Of a stretch of 64,000 nucleotides of DNA, positions 51,616-61,321 are shown in pieces. The notes under the pieces are model-generated. The model worked only from the letters and a program-made list of their open reading frames with translations. It made no database searches and had not been told where the DNA came from. The first letter of the stretch is position 1. Each line of letters starts with the position of its first letter. A program made the translations under genes and the position numbers. The stretch comes from Bifidobacterium saimiriisciurei (GTDB lineage Bacteria; Actinomycetota; Actinomycetes; Actinomycetales; Bifidobacteriaceae): contig NZ_WHZU01000001.1 in NCBI RefSeq assembly GCF_010667655.1, positions 186,001 through 250,000 of the forward strand. The letters are read 5' to 3'.

Positions 51616-52068
51616 TCAGCGGCCAAGCAGGCCGGAGATCTGGCCGACGATGTCGACGGGCAGGCCCACCTGTTCGGCGATGGCGCCCAGGTCGACCCCG
51701 CCCGCAGCATCGCTCACGGCCTGGCCGGCGCCTTCGGCGAGGCCGGCGCCCTGCTCCTGGATCATGCCGGCGACGTCGGCGATCTGGTCGGCGGGGATGT
51801 TCTCCGTGGCCAGCGTCTGCAGTTCGCCCAGCTGGTCGGCGTTCAGCGTGTCGCCGACGACGTTCTGGATCTCGCCGAGCTGGTCGGCGTTGAAGTGCTC
51901 GCCGATCACGGCCGGCAGGTCGGTGATCGAGCCGAGGTCGAACGTCTGGCCGCCGAGCGCGTCGCCGATGGCGCCTTGCACCCCGTTGGCGGCGTCGCCG
52001 AGTACGTTGCCGGCCGCGTCGCCGAGCACGCCCGAGGCAAGGTCGCGAAGACTATCGAACAATCCCAT
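51616..52068 (-). CDS. Ala/Gly-rich hypothetical protein, 150 aa
   Basis: Begins MGLFDSLRDLASGVLGDAAG and contains several similar short helices, with repeated NADQLGEIQ/NADQLGELQ and GDAAGNVLGDAANG. Low-complexity Ala/Gly/Asp composition; no signal peptide or membrane segment. AGAAGGG precedes the ATG. No function recognised. Confidence 0.65.
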   Translation of the reverse strand: MGLFDSLRDLASGVLGDAAGNVLGDAANGVQGAIGDALGGQTFDLGSITDLPAVIGEHFNADQLGEIQNVVGDTLNADQLGELQTLATENIPADQIADVAGMIQEQGAGLAEGAGQAVSDAAGGVDLGAIAEQVGLPVDIVGQISGLLGR

Positions 52069-52092
52069 GATGATTCCCTTCTATGAACGGCG

Positions 52093-52141
52093 AACCGGCC
52101 GTCCATCCGTTCCTCCACTGTAACGGATGGACGGCCGGTTT
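52093..52141 (-). terminator. Hairpin after the riboflavin operon
   Basis: AACCGGCCGTCCATCCGTT pairs with AACGGATGGACGGCCGGTT, a perfect 19-bp stem about 70 bp after ribH. No T-run on the minus strand; probably still stops or stabilises the transcript. Confidence 0.75.
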
Positions 52142-52209
52142 GCCGAGAGATGACGCGGATGGCCTGCAACGGAATCATTCGACGGCACGGGCCATCCTCC
52201 GTCGGGCAA

Positions 52210-52713
52210 TCACTCGCCGGCGTCGATGGCGCGCAGCACGTTGATCATCTCGATGGCGCCGAGCGCGCAGTCGAAGCCCTTGTTGCCGGCCTTGGTGCCG
52301 GCGCGTTCGATGGCCTGCTCGATGTTCTCGGTGGTGATGACGCCGAACAGCACCGGGGTGTCGGTGCCGAGCGACACCTGCGCGATGCCCTTGGCGGTCT
52401 CGTTGCACACGAGGTCGTAGTGGGAGGTGCTGCCGCGGATGATGGCGCCGAGGCAGATCACGGCGTCGTAGCGGCCGGTGGCGGTCATGCGCTTGGCGGC
52501 GATGGGGATCTCGAACGAGCCGGGCACCCACGCCACGTCGATGTTCTCGTCGTCGACGCCGTGGCGACGCAGTCCGTCCTGTGCGCCGGAGAGCAGTTTC
52601 GACGTGATGAACTCGTTGAATCGGGCGACGACGATGCCCACGCGAATCGGCTTGGCGTCGGTTCCGGCGGCCGGCGTAGCGCCGGCGACGAGCTGTCCTT
52701 CGAATACGGTCAT
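52210..52713 (-). CDS. ribH: 6,7-dimethyl-8-ribityllumazine synthase
   Basis: 167 residues. [54 protein letters not shown] and [24 protein letters not shown] are the lumazine synthase signature segments. Condenses the RibBA and RibD products in riboflavin synthesis. The start is 1 bp beyond the ribBA stop with AAAGGAG inside the ribBA end, so it is translationally coupled. Last gene of the FMN-riboswitch operon. Confidence 0.97.
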   Translation of the reverse strand: MTVFEGQLVAGATPAAGTDAKPIRVGIVVARFNEFITSKLLSGAQDGLRRHGVDDENIDVAWVPGSFEIPIAAKRMTATGRYDAVICLGAIIRGSTSHYDLVCNETAKGIAQVSLGTDTPVLFGVITTENIEQAIERAGTKAGNKGFDCALGAIEMINVLRAIDAGE

Positions 52714-52714
52714 G

Positions 52715-53998
52715 TCAGTTCTCCTTTGCGGTGGTGTTCAGGGCGCCGAGCAGGTGCCCCATGCGGTGTTGTTTGGTGGACAGGTAGTTCGCGTCGAATT
52801 CGTTCGGCGCGATGATCAGCGGCACGCGGGAGTCGATGGCGATGCCGGCGGCCTTGAGCTGGCTGATCTTGTCGGGGTTGTTGGTCATGAGGTCGATGGA
52901 GCCGATGCCGAGGTCGTCGAGGATCGCGGCGGCGGTCTCGTATTCGCGGGCGTCGGCGGGGAATCCGAGCTCGAGGTTGGCGTCGAGCGTGTCGAAGCCC
53001 TGCTCCTGCAGCTCGTACGTGCGCAGTTTGTTGAGCAGGCCGATGCCACGGCCCTCCTGGCTGAGGTAGAGCAGCACGCCGCGGCCTCGTTCGGCGATGC
53101 GACGCATGGCTTCGTGCAGCTGGGGGCCGCAGTCGCAGCGTTCGGAGCCGAACACGTCGCCGGTCAGGCACTGCGAATGGATGCGGCAGAGCACCGGTTC
53201 CGTGACCGTACCGGCACCGCCCGTCGCGGCGGCGAGGATGTCGTCGCCCATGACCAGCGCCACGTGTTCGCCGCCGTCCTCGGATTCGTAGCCGAACATG
53301 GTGAAGCGGCCATGCTCGGTGGGCAGCGTCACCTGGGCCACGCGGCGGACCGTGTGCGGGAACTCGTGCGCGCGGCGGTACTGCTGGAGCTGGGCGATGG
53401 TGATGTAGGTCAGGCCATGCTCCTCGGCGAACGCCTTGAGGTCGCCGCGGCGCATCATGGTGCCGTCGGCCTTCATCATCTCGCAGCACAGGCCGCACGG
53501 CTCGAGTCCGGCGAGGCGAGCCAGGTCCACGGTGGCCTCGGTGTGGCCGTTGCGTTCGAGCACGCCGCCCGGGCGGGCGACCAGCGGGAACATGTGGCCG
53601 GGCCTGCGGAAGTCGGCGGGCTTGGCGTCCGGGTCGATGCAGGCCATGGCGGTCACGGAACGGTCGCGGGCGCTGATGCCGGTGGACGTGGTCACATGGT
53701 CGATGGAGACGGTGAACGCGGTGTGGTGGTTGTCGGTGTTGTCGGCGCACATGGGCGGCAGGTCGAGACGCCGCGCCAGTTCGGCGGTCATCGGCGTGCA
53801 GATGAGGCCGCGGCCGTGCGTGGCCATGAACGCGATGTTCTTCGGCGTGGCGAAGCGTGCCGCGCAGATGAGGTCGCCCTCGTTCTCGCGGCCCTCGTCG
53901 TCGGCCACGACGACGATGCGGCCGGCGGCGATGTCGCGCACCGCCTGAGCGACGGGGTCGAGCGCGGTGGATTCGGTGCCCTTGTTGATGTCGGTCAT
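52715..53998 (-). CDS. ribBA: Bifunctional DHBP synthase / GTP cyclohydrolase II
   Basis: 427 residues from the ATG at 53998 (AAAGGA upstream). The RibB half has [19 protein letters not shown] and the RHR/GHT loop [24 protein letters not shown]. The RibA half has [21 protein letters not shown] (zinc Cys triad) and [16 protein letters not shown]. It makes both the four-carbon unit and the pyrimidine precursor of riboflavin. Confidence 0.97.
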   Translation of the reverse strand: MTDINKGTESTALDPVAQAVRDIAAGRIVVVADDEGRENEGDLICAARFATPKNIAFMATHGRGLICTPMTAELARRLDLPPMCADNTDNHHTAFTVSIDHVTTSTGISARDRSVTAMACIDPDAKPADFRRPGHMFPLVARPGGVLERNGHTEATVDLARLAGLEPCGLCCEMMKADGTMMRRGDLKAFAEEHGLTYITIAQLQQYRRAHEFPHTVRRVAQVTLPTEHGRFTMFGYESEDGGEHVALVMGDDILAAATGGAGTVTEPVLCRIHSQCLTGDVFGSERCDCGPQLHEAMRRIAERGRGVLLYLSQEGRGIGLLNKLRTYELQEQGFDTLDANLELGFPADAREYETAAAILDDLGIGSIDLMTNNPDKISQLKAAGIAIDSRVPLIIAPNEFDANYLSTKQHRMGHLLGALNTTAKEN

Positions 53999-54015
53999 GA
54001 TGGTTTTCCTTTGCT

Positions 54016-54705
54016 CTAGAACCCGTGTTGGGCGAGGAATGATTCGGTGATGGTCGCGGGATGGGAGCCGCCGCCGGAAGCGGCCGATCCGGCATCGCCG
54101 GCCGCCGTGCCGCCGCCCATGCCGAGCAGCCGGGCCACGTATTTGGCGATGGGGTCGGTTTCGAGGTTCACCACGTCTCCGACCTTGCGTTCGGGCAGCA
54201 CGGTGTTCGCGGCCGTATGCGGGATGATGGCCACGCCGAACGTGCGCTCGTCGGCGAAGGTGACCGTCAGGCTGATGCCCTCGATGGCGATGGATCCCTT
54301 TTCGGCGATGAACCGCATGAGCTCGCGCGGCGCGCGAATCGTGTATACGGTGGCGATGCCGTCGGGGCGTATCGATTCGATGACGCCGGTGCCGTCGATG
54401 TGGCCGGAGACGATGTGGCCGTCGAACCGTCCGTCGGCCGGCATGGCGCGTTCCACGTCCACACGGCTGCCGCGGCGCAGGCCGCCGAGACTCGAACGGC
54501 GCAGCGTCTCGTGCATCACGTCGGCGGTGAACGACGTGCCGTGCAACGCCGTGACGGTGAGGCATACGCCGTTGACGGCGATGCTGTCGCCGATGCGCGT
54601 GTGGTCGTCGACCACGACATCCGACGATACGGTGAGCTTGGCGAAATCCGCGCCCTGGACCACCGACTCCACGACGCCGAGGTCCTCAACGATTCCCGTG
54701 AACAT
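54016..54705 (-). CDS. ribE: Riboflavin synthase, alpha chain
   Basis: 229 residues from the ATG at 54705 ([14 protein letters not shown]). Two lumazine-binding repeats; [14 protein letters not shown] in the first and [16 protein letters not shown] in the second, with [12 protein letters not shown] in between. The C-terminus carries a Gly/Ala-rich extension ([17 protein letters not shown]) before the end. It overlaps ribD by 20 bp. Confidence 0.95.
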   Translation of the reverse strand: MFTGIVEDLGVVESVVQGADFAKLTVSSDVVVDDHTRIGDSIAVNGVCLTVTALHGTSFTADVMHETLRRSSLGGLRRGSRVDVERAMPADGRFDGHIVSGHIDGTGVIESIRPDGIATVYTIRAPRELMRFIAEKGSIAIEGISLTVTFADERTFGVAIIPHTAANTVLPERKVGDVVNLETDPIAKYVARLLGMGGGTAAGDAGSAASGGGSHPATITESFLAQHGF

Positions 54706-55903
54706 GGTCTTCCCCCTCTTCGGCACTGTCATCGGCGTCGGACGGCTCGCTGCCGTCGTTGTCGTCGTTGTCGTATCGGACGAGGCCTTCGATGAGCAGG
54801 TCGTCGCCCAACGTTTCGACCGTCGTGTTCGTCAGGCGGAAGCAGTCGGCGGGCGTTTCGACGCCGTCGCCGCCGACCGGCGTCGGCGCGCTTGCCCCGC
54901 CGAAGATCTTCGGCGCCACATAGGCGTCGATTTTCGTGACGATGCGCGCGCGCAGTGCAGCCCATGCCAGCGACGCGCCGCCTTCGACGATCACGCTGTC
55001 GATGCCGCGCGAGCCGAGCACGGTGGCCAACGCGTTCACGTCGACGTGCCCGGCGGCGTCGGCGTCAATGGTGAGCACCTCGCAGCCGGCGTCGGCGTAG
55101 GGTTTCGCGGCCGGCTCGTTCCACGGCACGCAGGTGGCGATGATGGTCGGCACGTCGTGCGCGGTGCGCACGAGGGCCGAGTCGAGCGGCGTGCGCAGGC
55201 GGCTGTCGCAGACGATGCGGAGGGGATTGTGGCCGGTGGTCTCGCGGCCGTCGCCGGCATCGCCGTCGCCAAGTCGGCAGGTGAGCTGTGGGTCGTCGGC
55301 GATCACGGTGCCGACGCCGACCATGATGGCGGCGAACCTGCCGCGGTCCTCGTGCACGCGATGGCGGGCCGCCTCGCCGGTGATCCACCGCGAGGCGCCG
55401 GTCCGCGTGGCGATCTTGCCGTCGGCGGTCATGGCGTACTTGAGCAGCACGAACGGTTTGTGGGAAACGATGTAGTGCATGAAGATCTCGTTGAGCGCGT
55501 CGCATTCGTCACGCAGCACGTCTTCGGTGACCTCGATGCCGGCCTCGCGCAGCTGGCGGATGCCCTTGCCGGCGACGAGCGGATTCGGGTCGGCCGAGCC
55601 GACGACCACGCGCGCGATCCCGGCGTCGATGAGTGCCTGCGAGCACGGCGGCTGCTTGCCCTGATGGCAGCAGGGCTCCAACGTGACGTAGATGGTGGCG
55701 CCGCGCACGTCGACACCGTCGCGCTTCGCCGCCTCGAGTGCGGCGCGTTCGGCATGCCATCCGCCGAAGTGATCGTGATGGCCGACGGCGATGATGCGGC
55801 CGTCACGTACGATGACCGCACCGACCATGGGGTTGGGATTGACCTTTCCCGCGCCCTTTTTCGCGTGGCTCAGCGCCACGGACATGTAATCCCTATCGTC
55901 CAC
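54686..55903 (-). CDS. ribD: Bifunctional riboflavin deaminase/reductase
   Basis: 405 residues if started at the GTG at 55903, after AAAGGGGA; the ATG at 55885 is an alternative and an upstream ATG at 55930 lacks a better site. Deaminase domain: GWHAERAALEAAK and TLEPCCHQGKQPPCSQALIDAG, the zinc His-Cys-Cys site. Reductase domain: LKYAMTADGKIATRTGASRWITG and VIVEGGASLAW. First gene of the riboflavin operon. Confidence 0.95.
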   Translation of the reverse strand: MDDRDYMSVALSHAKKGAGKVNPNPMVGAVIVRDGRIIAVGHHDHFGGWHAERAALEAAKRDGVDVRGATIYVTLEPCCHQGKQPPCSQALIDAGIARVVVGSADPNPLVAGKGIRQLREAGIEVTEDVLRDECDALNEIFMHYIVSHKPFVLLKYAMTADGKIATRTGASRWITGEAARHRVHEDRGRFAAIMVGVGTVIADDPQLTCRLGDGDAGDGRETTGHNPLRIVCDSRLRTPLDSALVRTAHDVPTIIATCVPWNEPAAKPYADAGCEVLTIDADAAGHVDVNALATVLGSRGIDSVIVEGGASLAWAALRARIVTKIDAYVAPKIFGGASAPTPVGGDGVETPADCFRLTNTTVETLGDDLLIEGLVRYDNDDNDGSEPSDADDSAEEGEDHVHGNR

Positions 55904-56006
55904 GTCTCCCCTTTCACCGCGATAGAGCATGTCCAGGGTTTCACGTGGCGACGGCGCATTCGTCGGGTCTCGTCGCACATCCGTTGCGATGTTCTCGCCG
56001 CCGATA

Positions 56007-56039
56007 ACAAAAATCCCCGAATTCCGTTGGAATTCAGGG
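56007..56039 (-). terminator. Terminator in the leader of the riboflavin operon
   Basis: CCCTGAATTCC-AAC-GGAATTCGGGG followed by ATTTTTGTT on the minus strand, between the FMN riboswitch and ribD. This is the likely switch point: FMN binding should favour this stem. Confidence 0.85.
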
Positions 56040-56156
56040 CTGCGTTATGACGATGGCGATGGACAGTGCGGATATGCACGAACATATACCGGCCTCGCAT
56101 CGGCCCAACGGCCGTTCGGCCGCGCCGATGCGTCGACCGTGCCGACGCCGTCGCAT

Positions 56157-56330
56157 TCTTCTTCCATCCAGACTATGACTGTCGGTACCGGAGTCCCACC
56201 GGTTCACGAGCGCTTTCGCTCCCACATGTTCAACGCGAACGCCGACGGCCGTTGCCGGCCGGATGGCGGTTCGCACCTGCATGCTCGCGGACTATACCGC
56301 CGATCGGGAATTTCACCCTGCCCTGAAGAT
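56157..56330 (-). ncRNA. FMN riboswitch (RFN element)
   Basis: On the minus strand the conserved segments appear in order: TCAGGGCAGGGTGAAATTCC, CGATCGGCGGTATAGTCCGC, a variable stem arm, the GTGGGACTCCGGTACCGACA block and TCATAGTCTGGATGGAAGAA. This is the full RFN pattern. It lies about 250 bp upstream of ribD and controls the ribD-E-BA-H operon by FMN. Confidence 0.95.
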
Positions 56331-56532
56331 GCGTGTTCAATTGTCGGTTCCGATTGAAGCGCCCGTCGCCGACAAACGCGACCGCATCACGCCCCAATCT
56401 CGAATAGTGGATATCACCATTGTTGATAACACCTTCAATATCGCCGGAATCTCAACGAAAATCCACGTTCGTCAACATTCCTCTAAAACCATATTGTGGC
56501 GAATCTCCAAGCGGATATCCGTCGGGCCGCAA

Positions 56533-56790
56533 ACGACGACAAACAGGAACCGAATACCCTGTAATGGTTCCCATTCGTTGGGGAATTTACGACGGATGGG
56601 AGCCGGGCTTTCCCTGCGGTTCCCGTTTGTTCGCGGAAACACAACCAACAGGAACCGGACACGTTCCACGGTTCCTCTTCGTTCGTAAAACCACAACGGA
56701 CAGGAACCGAACGCCCTCCATGGTTCCCGTTCGTTTACGACCCGACAACGAATGGGAACCGAACGCGTTCCACGGTTCCTTTTCGTCGTA
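56533..56790. repeat. Second array of degenerate ~52-bp hairpin units
   Basis: Five units with GGAACC/GGAGCC left arms starting at 56546, 56599, 56651, 56703 and 56755 (52-53 bp apart) and GGTTCC right arms, for example CAGGAACCG...CGGTTCCTCTTCGTT. Clearly the same family as 44807-45117. Located between the riboswitch promoter and the MFS gene. Confidence 0.8.
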
Positions 56791-56997
56791 TGAGGACGGA
56801 GCTACGACGATGTTGGTAGTATGTCGGTCGGAGATTTGAATTCTTGCAGGGGCTACGACCGCGCGGATGAACGCGGCCGTCCGTAATCGGCTTGGTTCGG
56901 CATCCCGTCCGGCGCACGGCGACCGGCTTCGGCCGCATCCGCCCGCCGGCGCACCACGATGAATGGCTGACAACAACAAGAACACCGAGGGGACACT

Positions 56998-58449
56998 GTG
57001 TCGGAAGAATCACAGCACGCCGCGTCCATGACGGCGGACACGGCATCGACCAAGAACACCACGAACGAAACGCACGGCATGAGCTACATACCCATCGTCA
57101 TCATGATGGTCGGCAGCTTCACCGCCATCCTCAACCAGACGCTGATGACGTCGGCGCTGCCGCATCTCATGCGCGAATTCGACATCACCAGCAACACGGC
57201 GCAATGGCTGAGCACCGGATTCATGCTCACCAACGGCATCATGATCCCGATCACCGCGTTCCTGATCCAGAGGTTCACCACACGGCAGCTGTTCTTCTAT
57301 GCGATCGGCATGTTCCTGTTCGGCACGGTCGTATGCACGGCGGCGCCCGGATTCGCCGTGCTGCTGCTGGGCCGCATTCTGCAGGCCACTGGCGCGGGCA
57401 TCCTTATGCCGCTGCTGCAGACGGTGCTGTTCCTTACGTTCCCGCCGGAGAAGCGCGGCACGGCGATGGGCTGGTTCGGCCTGGTGATCGCGTTCGCGCC
57501 GGCGCTCGGGCCGACGCTTTCCGGCCTGATCATCGACTTCCTGCCGTGGCGGTTCCTGTTCGTGCCGCTTATCGTCATCGCAGTCGCCGTGCTGGCGGCC
57601 GCCGTTCCGACGGTGCGCAACGTCACCAGGCAGACCGACCCGAGCATCGACATCGCGTCGGTCGTTCTGTCGACGATGGGATTCGGCGGTGTGCTGCTGG
57701 GATTCAGCCTCGCCGGCCAGGACGGCTGGACGGCGCCGGAGACGCTGGGCTCGATCGCCGTGGGCGCGGTGTCGTTGGCGGCGTTCATTCTTCGGCAGTT
57801 GCGCCTGAAGCAGCCGATGCTGAACTTCCGCGTGTTCGCCCGTCCGATGTTCAGCCTGTCGATGGCCGTGGTCGTTCTGGTGTTCGTCACGTTCATCACG
57901 TCGATGAACATCCTGCCGATGTTCATCCAGAATTCGCTGGGTATGACGGCCCTGCAGTCCGGCCTGCTGCTCATGGGCGGCGGCGTGGCCGAGGGCGTGT
58001 TCAACCCCATCGCCGGACGTCTGTTCGACAAGGTGGGCATCCGGCGTCTTGCCCCGCCGGCCATCGCCGTCGTGGCCGTGGCGGCGTTCGCGCTGTCGCG
58101 CATGCACGCGGACACGCCGGCGTGGTATCCGGCCGTGTTCTTCACGTTGATGATGGCCGGTGTGGCGTTCTGCCTCATGCCGCTGACCACCACGGCGCTG
58201 AACCAGCTGACCGGCCCGCTCATCCCCCATGGCACGGCGATGAACAACACGCTGCGGCAGACCATGGCCGCCATCGTCATCGCCTTGTATTTCACGGTGA
58301 TGACGACGAACACGCTGCCCGCATCGGTGGCCGGCTCGGGGGAGGCCGGCCTGGCGCATGGCGTGGATGCGGTGTTCGTCGTCTCGACCGTGGTGTCCTG
58401 CGTGGCGTTCGTGCTGTCGCTGTTCGTGCGGGATGGAAGGCGGAAGTAG
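56998..58449 (+). CDS. MFS drug exporter, DHA2 type
   Basis: 483 residues from a GTG at 56998, preceded by GAGGGGACACT. A hydrophilic 28-residue N-terminus is followed by 14 likely membrane helices. ILNQTLMTSALPHLMREFDI and MGWFGLVIAFAPALGPTLSGLI (motif C, antiporter) mark a proton-coupled exporter of the EmrB/QacA branch. Substrate not predictable. Converges with the DEAD-box gene, 4 bp apart. Confidence 0.9.
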   Translation: MSEESQHAASMTADTASTKNTTNETHGMSYIPIVIMMVGSFTAILNQTLMTSALPHLMREFDITSNTAQWLSTGFMLTNGIMIPITAFLIQRFTTRQLFFYAIGMFLFGTVVCTAAPGFAVLLLGRILQATGAGILMPLLQTVLFLTFPPEKRGTAMGWFGLVIAFAPALGPTLSGLIIDFLPWRFLFVPLIVIAVAVLAAAVPTVRNVTRQTDPSIDIASVVLSTMGFGGVLLGFSLAGQDGWTAPETLGSIAVGAVSLAAFILRQLRLKQPMLNFRVFARPMFSLSMAVVVLVFVTFITSMNILPMFIQNSLGMTALQSGLLLMGGGVAEGVFNPIAGRLFDKVGIRRLAPPAIAVVAVAAFALSRMHADTPAWYPAVFFTLMMAGVAFCLMPLTTTALNQLTGPLIPHGTAMNNTLRQTMAAIVIALYFTVMTTNTLPASVAGSGEAGLAHGVDAVFVVSTVVSCVAFVLSLFVRDGRRK

Positions 58450-58453
58450 ACGA

Positions 58454-60154
58454 TTACCGCTTCTTGCCGCCGGCCATGCGGAAGGGGGCGGCCTTCTTGC
58501 GATGACGGTGGAATCCACCCGACTTGGCGTTGCCGCCGCGCTGCTGCGAACCGCCGCGCGCGGAGGAGCCGCCGTTCTTGCCGCGTCGGCGTTCCTCGCC
58601 GTTGCGCGCCACGGCGCCGCGTTTGCCGCCGCCACGGTTGTCGATGCCGCGCCTTGCGGAATCACGCTTGCCGGAGTCACGACGGGATTCCGATTCATCA
58701 CGGGATTCGGCGGCAGCCGCTCCCCTGTTCCGAGAGCGTGAACGGCGTCCGGTTCCCGCAGGCTTCTGCGGCGCCGGCTTGGGCAGCTCCCAGCCATTGA
58801 CGAGCGGGGCATGCTCGCCGACCAGCTCCTCCACCTCGGGCGAGGTGGGCGTGACCTCCACGGAGGCGATGCGCAGGCCGGCGCGGCGCATCATCTGCCG
58901 CACCTCCTTCTCCTGACCGGGCAGCACGAGCGTGACCACGTCGCCGGAATGGCCGGCGCGAGCGGTGCGGCCGGAACGATGCAGGAACGACTTGGGGTCG
59001 GCCGGCGGCTCGACCTGCACCACGAGCTCCACGCCGCTGATGTCCACGCCGCGCGCGGCCACGTCGGTGGCCACGAGCACGCGTACGTCGCCGTTGCTGA
59101 ACGCGGCGAGATGGCGGTCGCGCTGGTTCTGCGAAAGATTGCCCTGCAGGTCGACGGCGGGAATGCCGGCCTTCACCAGTTTGGCGGCCATCTTCTTCGC
59201 CTGGTACTTGGTGCGGGTGAACAGGATGCGCTTGCCCATGCCCGAGGCCAGCTGGCGCACCAGCTCATGCTTGTTGCCCTGCGTGACGACGAACACGTGA
59301 TGCGTCATCTCGTCCACATGCGATTCGGCGGAATCCACGGCGTGCACGCGCGCGTTCTTCAGGAAGCGCTTCACCAGCCCGTCTACACCGTGGTCGAGCG
59401 TGGCGGAGAACAGCATGTGCTGGCTGTGCGGATCGATCTTGCCCAGCAGTCGGGTCACTGCGGGGAGGAAGCCCATGTCGGCCATCTCGTCGGCCTCGTC
59501 GAGCACGGCGATGCGCACGGATTCCAACGACAGCAGGCCCTGGCCAAGCAGGTCCTCGAGACGTCCGGGGCAGGCCACGACGATATCGGCTCCGTTGCGC
59601 AACGCCGTCACCTGTCGGCTCTGCTTCACGCCGCCGTAGATGGTGACGGTCGTCAACCCGTAGGCATCGGCCAGCGGACGAATCACCTCGTCGATCTGGT
59701 TGACGAGTTCGCGCGTGGGGGCGAGCACCAGGCCGCGCGGATGCGGCAGCCGCGCATCCGACGCGGCTCCCCCGCGGTTACGGATGCGCCTGAAGTCACG
59801 CATGGCGGCGGCGCCGGACGAGCGTTCGCCGCCAAGACGGGCGACCAGGGGGATGGAGAACGCAAGCGTCTTGCCCGACCCGGTCTTGCCGCGGCCGAGC
59901 AGGTCACGGCCGGCGAGGGAATCGGCCAGGGTATCGGCCTGGATGGGGAACGCCGTGGTCTTGCCGTCGGCGGCGAGCACACGCACCAGCGGCTTCGGCA
60001 CGCCCAATTCGGCGAACGAGACGGCGGCGGGCGCGTCGTCGTCCGTCTTGCCTCCCATATCATCCATATCGTCCGGATGGTCCATATCATCCGAGCGGTC
60101 ATCAAAATCGGTCGTCACATCGTCAACGTCGTCAATATCAATATGCTTCGGCAC
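58454..60154 (-). CDS. DEAD-box RNA helicase with basic C-terminal tail
   Basis: 566 residues from a GTG at 60154 (AAAGG five bases upstream). N-terminal acidic stretch, then Q-motif AFPIQADTLADSLAG, motif I GRGKTGSGKT, VLDEADEMADMGF (motif II), FSATLD (III), ATDVAARGVD (V) and HRSGRTARAGH (VI). The last 120 residues are Arg/Gly/Ser-rich (RRSRSRNRG, RRGKNGGS) and should bind RNA. Likely role in ribosome assembly or mRNA decay. Confidence 0.93.
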   Translation of the reverse strand: MPKHIDIDDVDDVTTDFDDRSDDMDHPDDMDDMGGKTDDDAPAAVSFAELGVPKPLVRVLAADGKTTAFPIQADTLADSLAGRDLLGRGKTGSGKTLAFSIPLVARLGGERSSGAAAMRDFRRIRNRGGAASDARLPHPRGLVLAPTRELVNQIDEVIRPLADAYGLTTVTIYGGVKQSRQVTALRNGADIVVACPGRLEDLLGQGLLSLESVRIAVLDEADEMADMGFLPAVTRLLGKIDPHSQHMLFSATLDHGVDGLVKRFLKNARVHAVDSAESHVDEMTHHVFVVTQGNKHELVRQLASGMGKRILFTRTKYQAKKMAAKLVKAGIPAVDLQGNLSQNQRDRHLAAFSNGDVRVLVATDVAARGVDISGVELVVQVEPPADPKSFLHRSGRTARAGHSGDVVTLVLPGQEKEVRQMMRRAGLRIASVEVTPTSPEVEELVGEHAPLVNGWELPKPAPQKPAGTGRRSRSRNRGAAAAESRDESESRRDSGKRDSARRGIDNRGGGKRGAVARNGEERRRGKNGGSSARGGSQQRGGNAKSGGFHRHRKKAAPFRMAGGKKR

Positions 60155-60245
60155 AGCAGCCTTTCAACGGGAATTCAAGCCGGAATCCGCCGGCTTGCAG
60201 TGAAAACAAACGTCCATAAGCGTACCGGAGCGTGTGGAGAAGCGG

Positions 60246-61190
60246 CTACACCATCAGGTCGTCGATGGAGGGCTGGAAGAGCACGGCGTGAGGATTGCTC
60301 ACCTTGAGAATCGACCGCTCGCCCAACGTGAGCGTGCCGCCGATCGACGAGCGCTCGGTGCGGACGACCGCGTTGAGCCGGTCGCCGTTCTTGAACGAGA
60401 TCTCGCCGCGGTCCCATTGCGCGAGGAACCGCCGGTCGGCGATGCGCGCATAGAACTTCTGGTCGCCGTCCTTGAACCGCCATTTGTCGGAGCTGAACTG
60501 GATGGTGTCGATCTGCAGCTGACGGGTCTCGATAAGCGGCTTGTGCACCTCGACCAGGTCGTCCACGTCGCGCAGGGCACGGGCCACGCCGGACGGGATG
60601 TCCAGCGATCCGCCGGAATCGGGCGCGCAGACCGTCACCATGTCCACGTCGATGCTGGCGAACGAGCCGAACGCGCGGCCGAGGTACTTCGCGAGGCGAA
60701 TGGATTTCGACGCCACATAGGCCTCATGGTCCACGACGACGGGCGTGGCCTGCTCCGCGAACGTCACCTCCACGCCGTCCTCCGTCATGACCGCACGCTC
60801 CGACGAGTTCGGCATCGGGTCCCCGGTGGTGAGCACGCGCGCCTTGAAGATGCCGATGGTCTCGATGAATCCGACGGCGATGTCCGTCACGTCGGTCACA
60901 TCGGCCATGCCGCGCCCGGACCCGCCACCGGCGTCGGGCGCGGCGGCCCGCGCGATGGCGACCGGCTCGCCGAGCAGCACCAGCGACGCGACGAACGCCC
61001 CTCTCCTCGGCCGCATGGAGTCGGCGACGGCGTCGAGGTTCATCAGCGGCAGCACGATGTTGCGGTATTCGCCCACGGCGTCGGTGAATCCGCTGAGCGA
61101 CGCCGCCAGCGACCTGATGTTCAACGACCGCGAGCGCGCCGCGTTGCCGGAGTATCGCAGTTCGATCGCCGTTCTGGTCTGATGCTCCAT
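60246..61190 (-). CDS. Protein of unknown function, divergent from the DUF262 gene
   Basis: 314 residues from the ATG at 61190 (AAAGGAG eight bases upstream). Mixed alpha/beta protein: AIELRYSGNAARSRSLNIRSLAASLSGFTDAV at the start, LGRAFGSFASIDVDMVTVCAPDSGGSLD in the middle and GDRLNAVVRTERSSIGGTLTLG near the end, the last resembling a small beta-barrel. No signal peptide and no known family recognised. It is divergent from the DUF262-RAMA gene with 131 bp between, so the two could form one regulated locus. Confidence 0.65.
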   Translation of the reverse strand: MEHQTRTAIELRYSGNAARSRSLNIRSLAASLSGFTDAVGEYRNIVLPLMNLDAVADSMRPRRGAFVASLVLLGEPVAIARAAAPDAGGGSGRGMADVTDVTDIAVGFIETIGIFKARVLTTGDPMPNSSERAVMTEDGVEVTFAEQATPVVVDHEAYVASKSIRLAKYLGRAFGSFASIDVDMVTVCAPDSGGSLDIPSGVARALRDVDDLVEVHKPLIETRQLQIDTIQFSSDKWRFKDGDQKFYARIADRRFLAQWDRGEISFKNGDRLNAVVRTERSSIGGTLTLGERSILKVSNPHAVLFQPSIDDLMV

Positions 61191-61321
61191 GAGTCCGCTC
61201 CTTTGTGCCGTATGTTCCATACGATATCTCACGAACACGCGTCGTTCCGGTAATGCATCGCCCGCTGTGCACGCGTTATAGTGGCAGGGATACATCGGCG
61301 TAGTTTCACGAAGGGGACGGC

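Noticed and set aside
56533..56790. Possible CRISPR array or transposon remnant
   Set aside because: Same degenerate hairpin units as at 44.8 kb; no transposase frame and no target-site duplication was seen.
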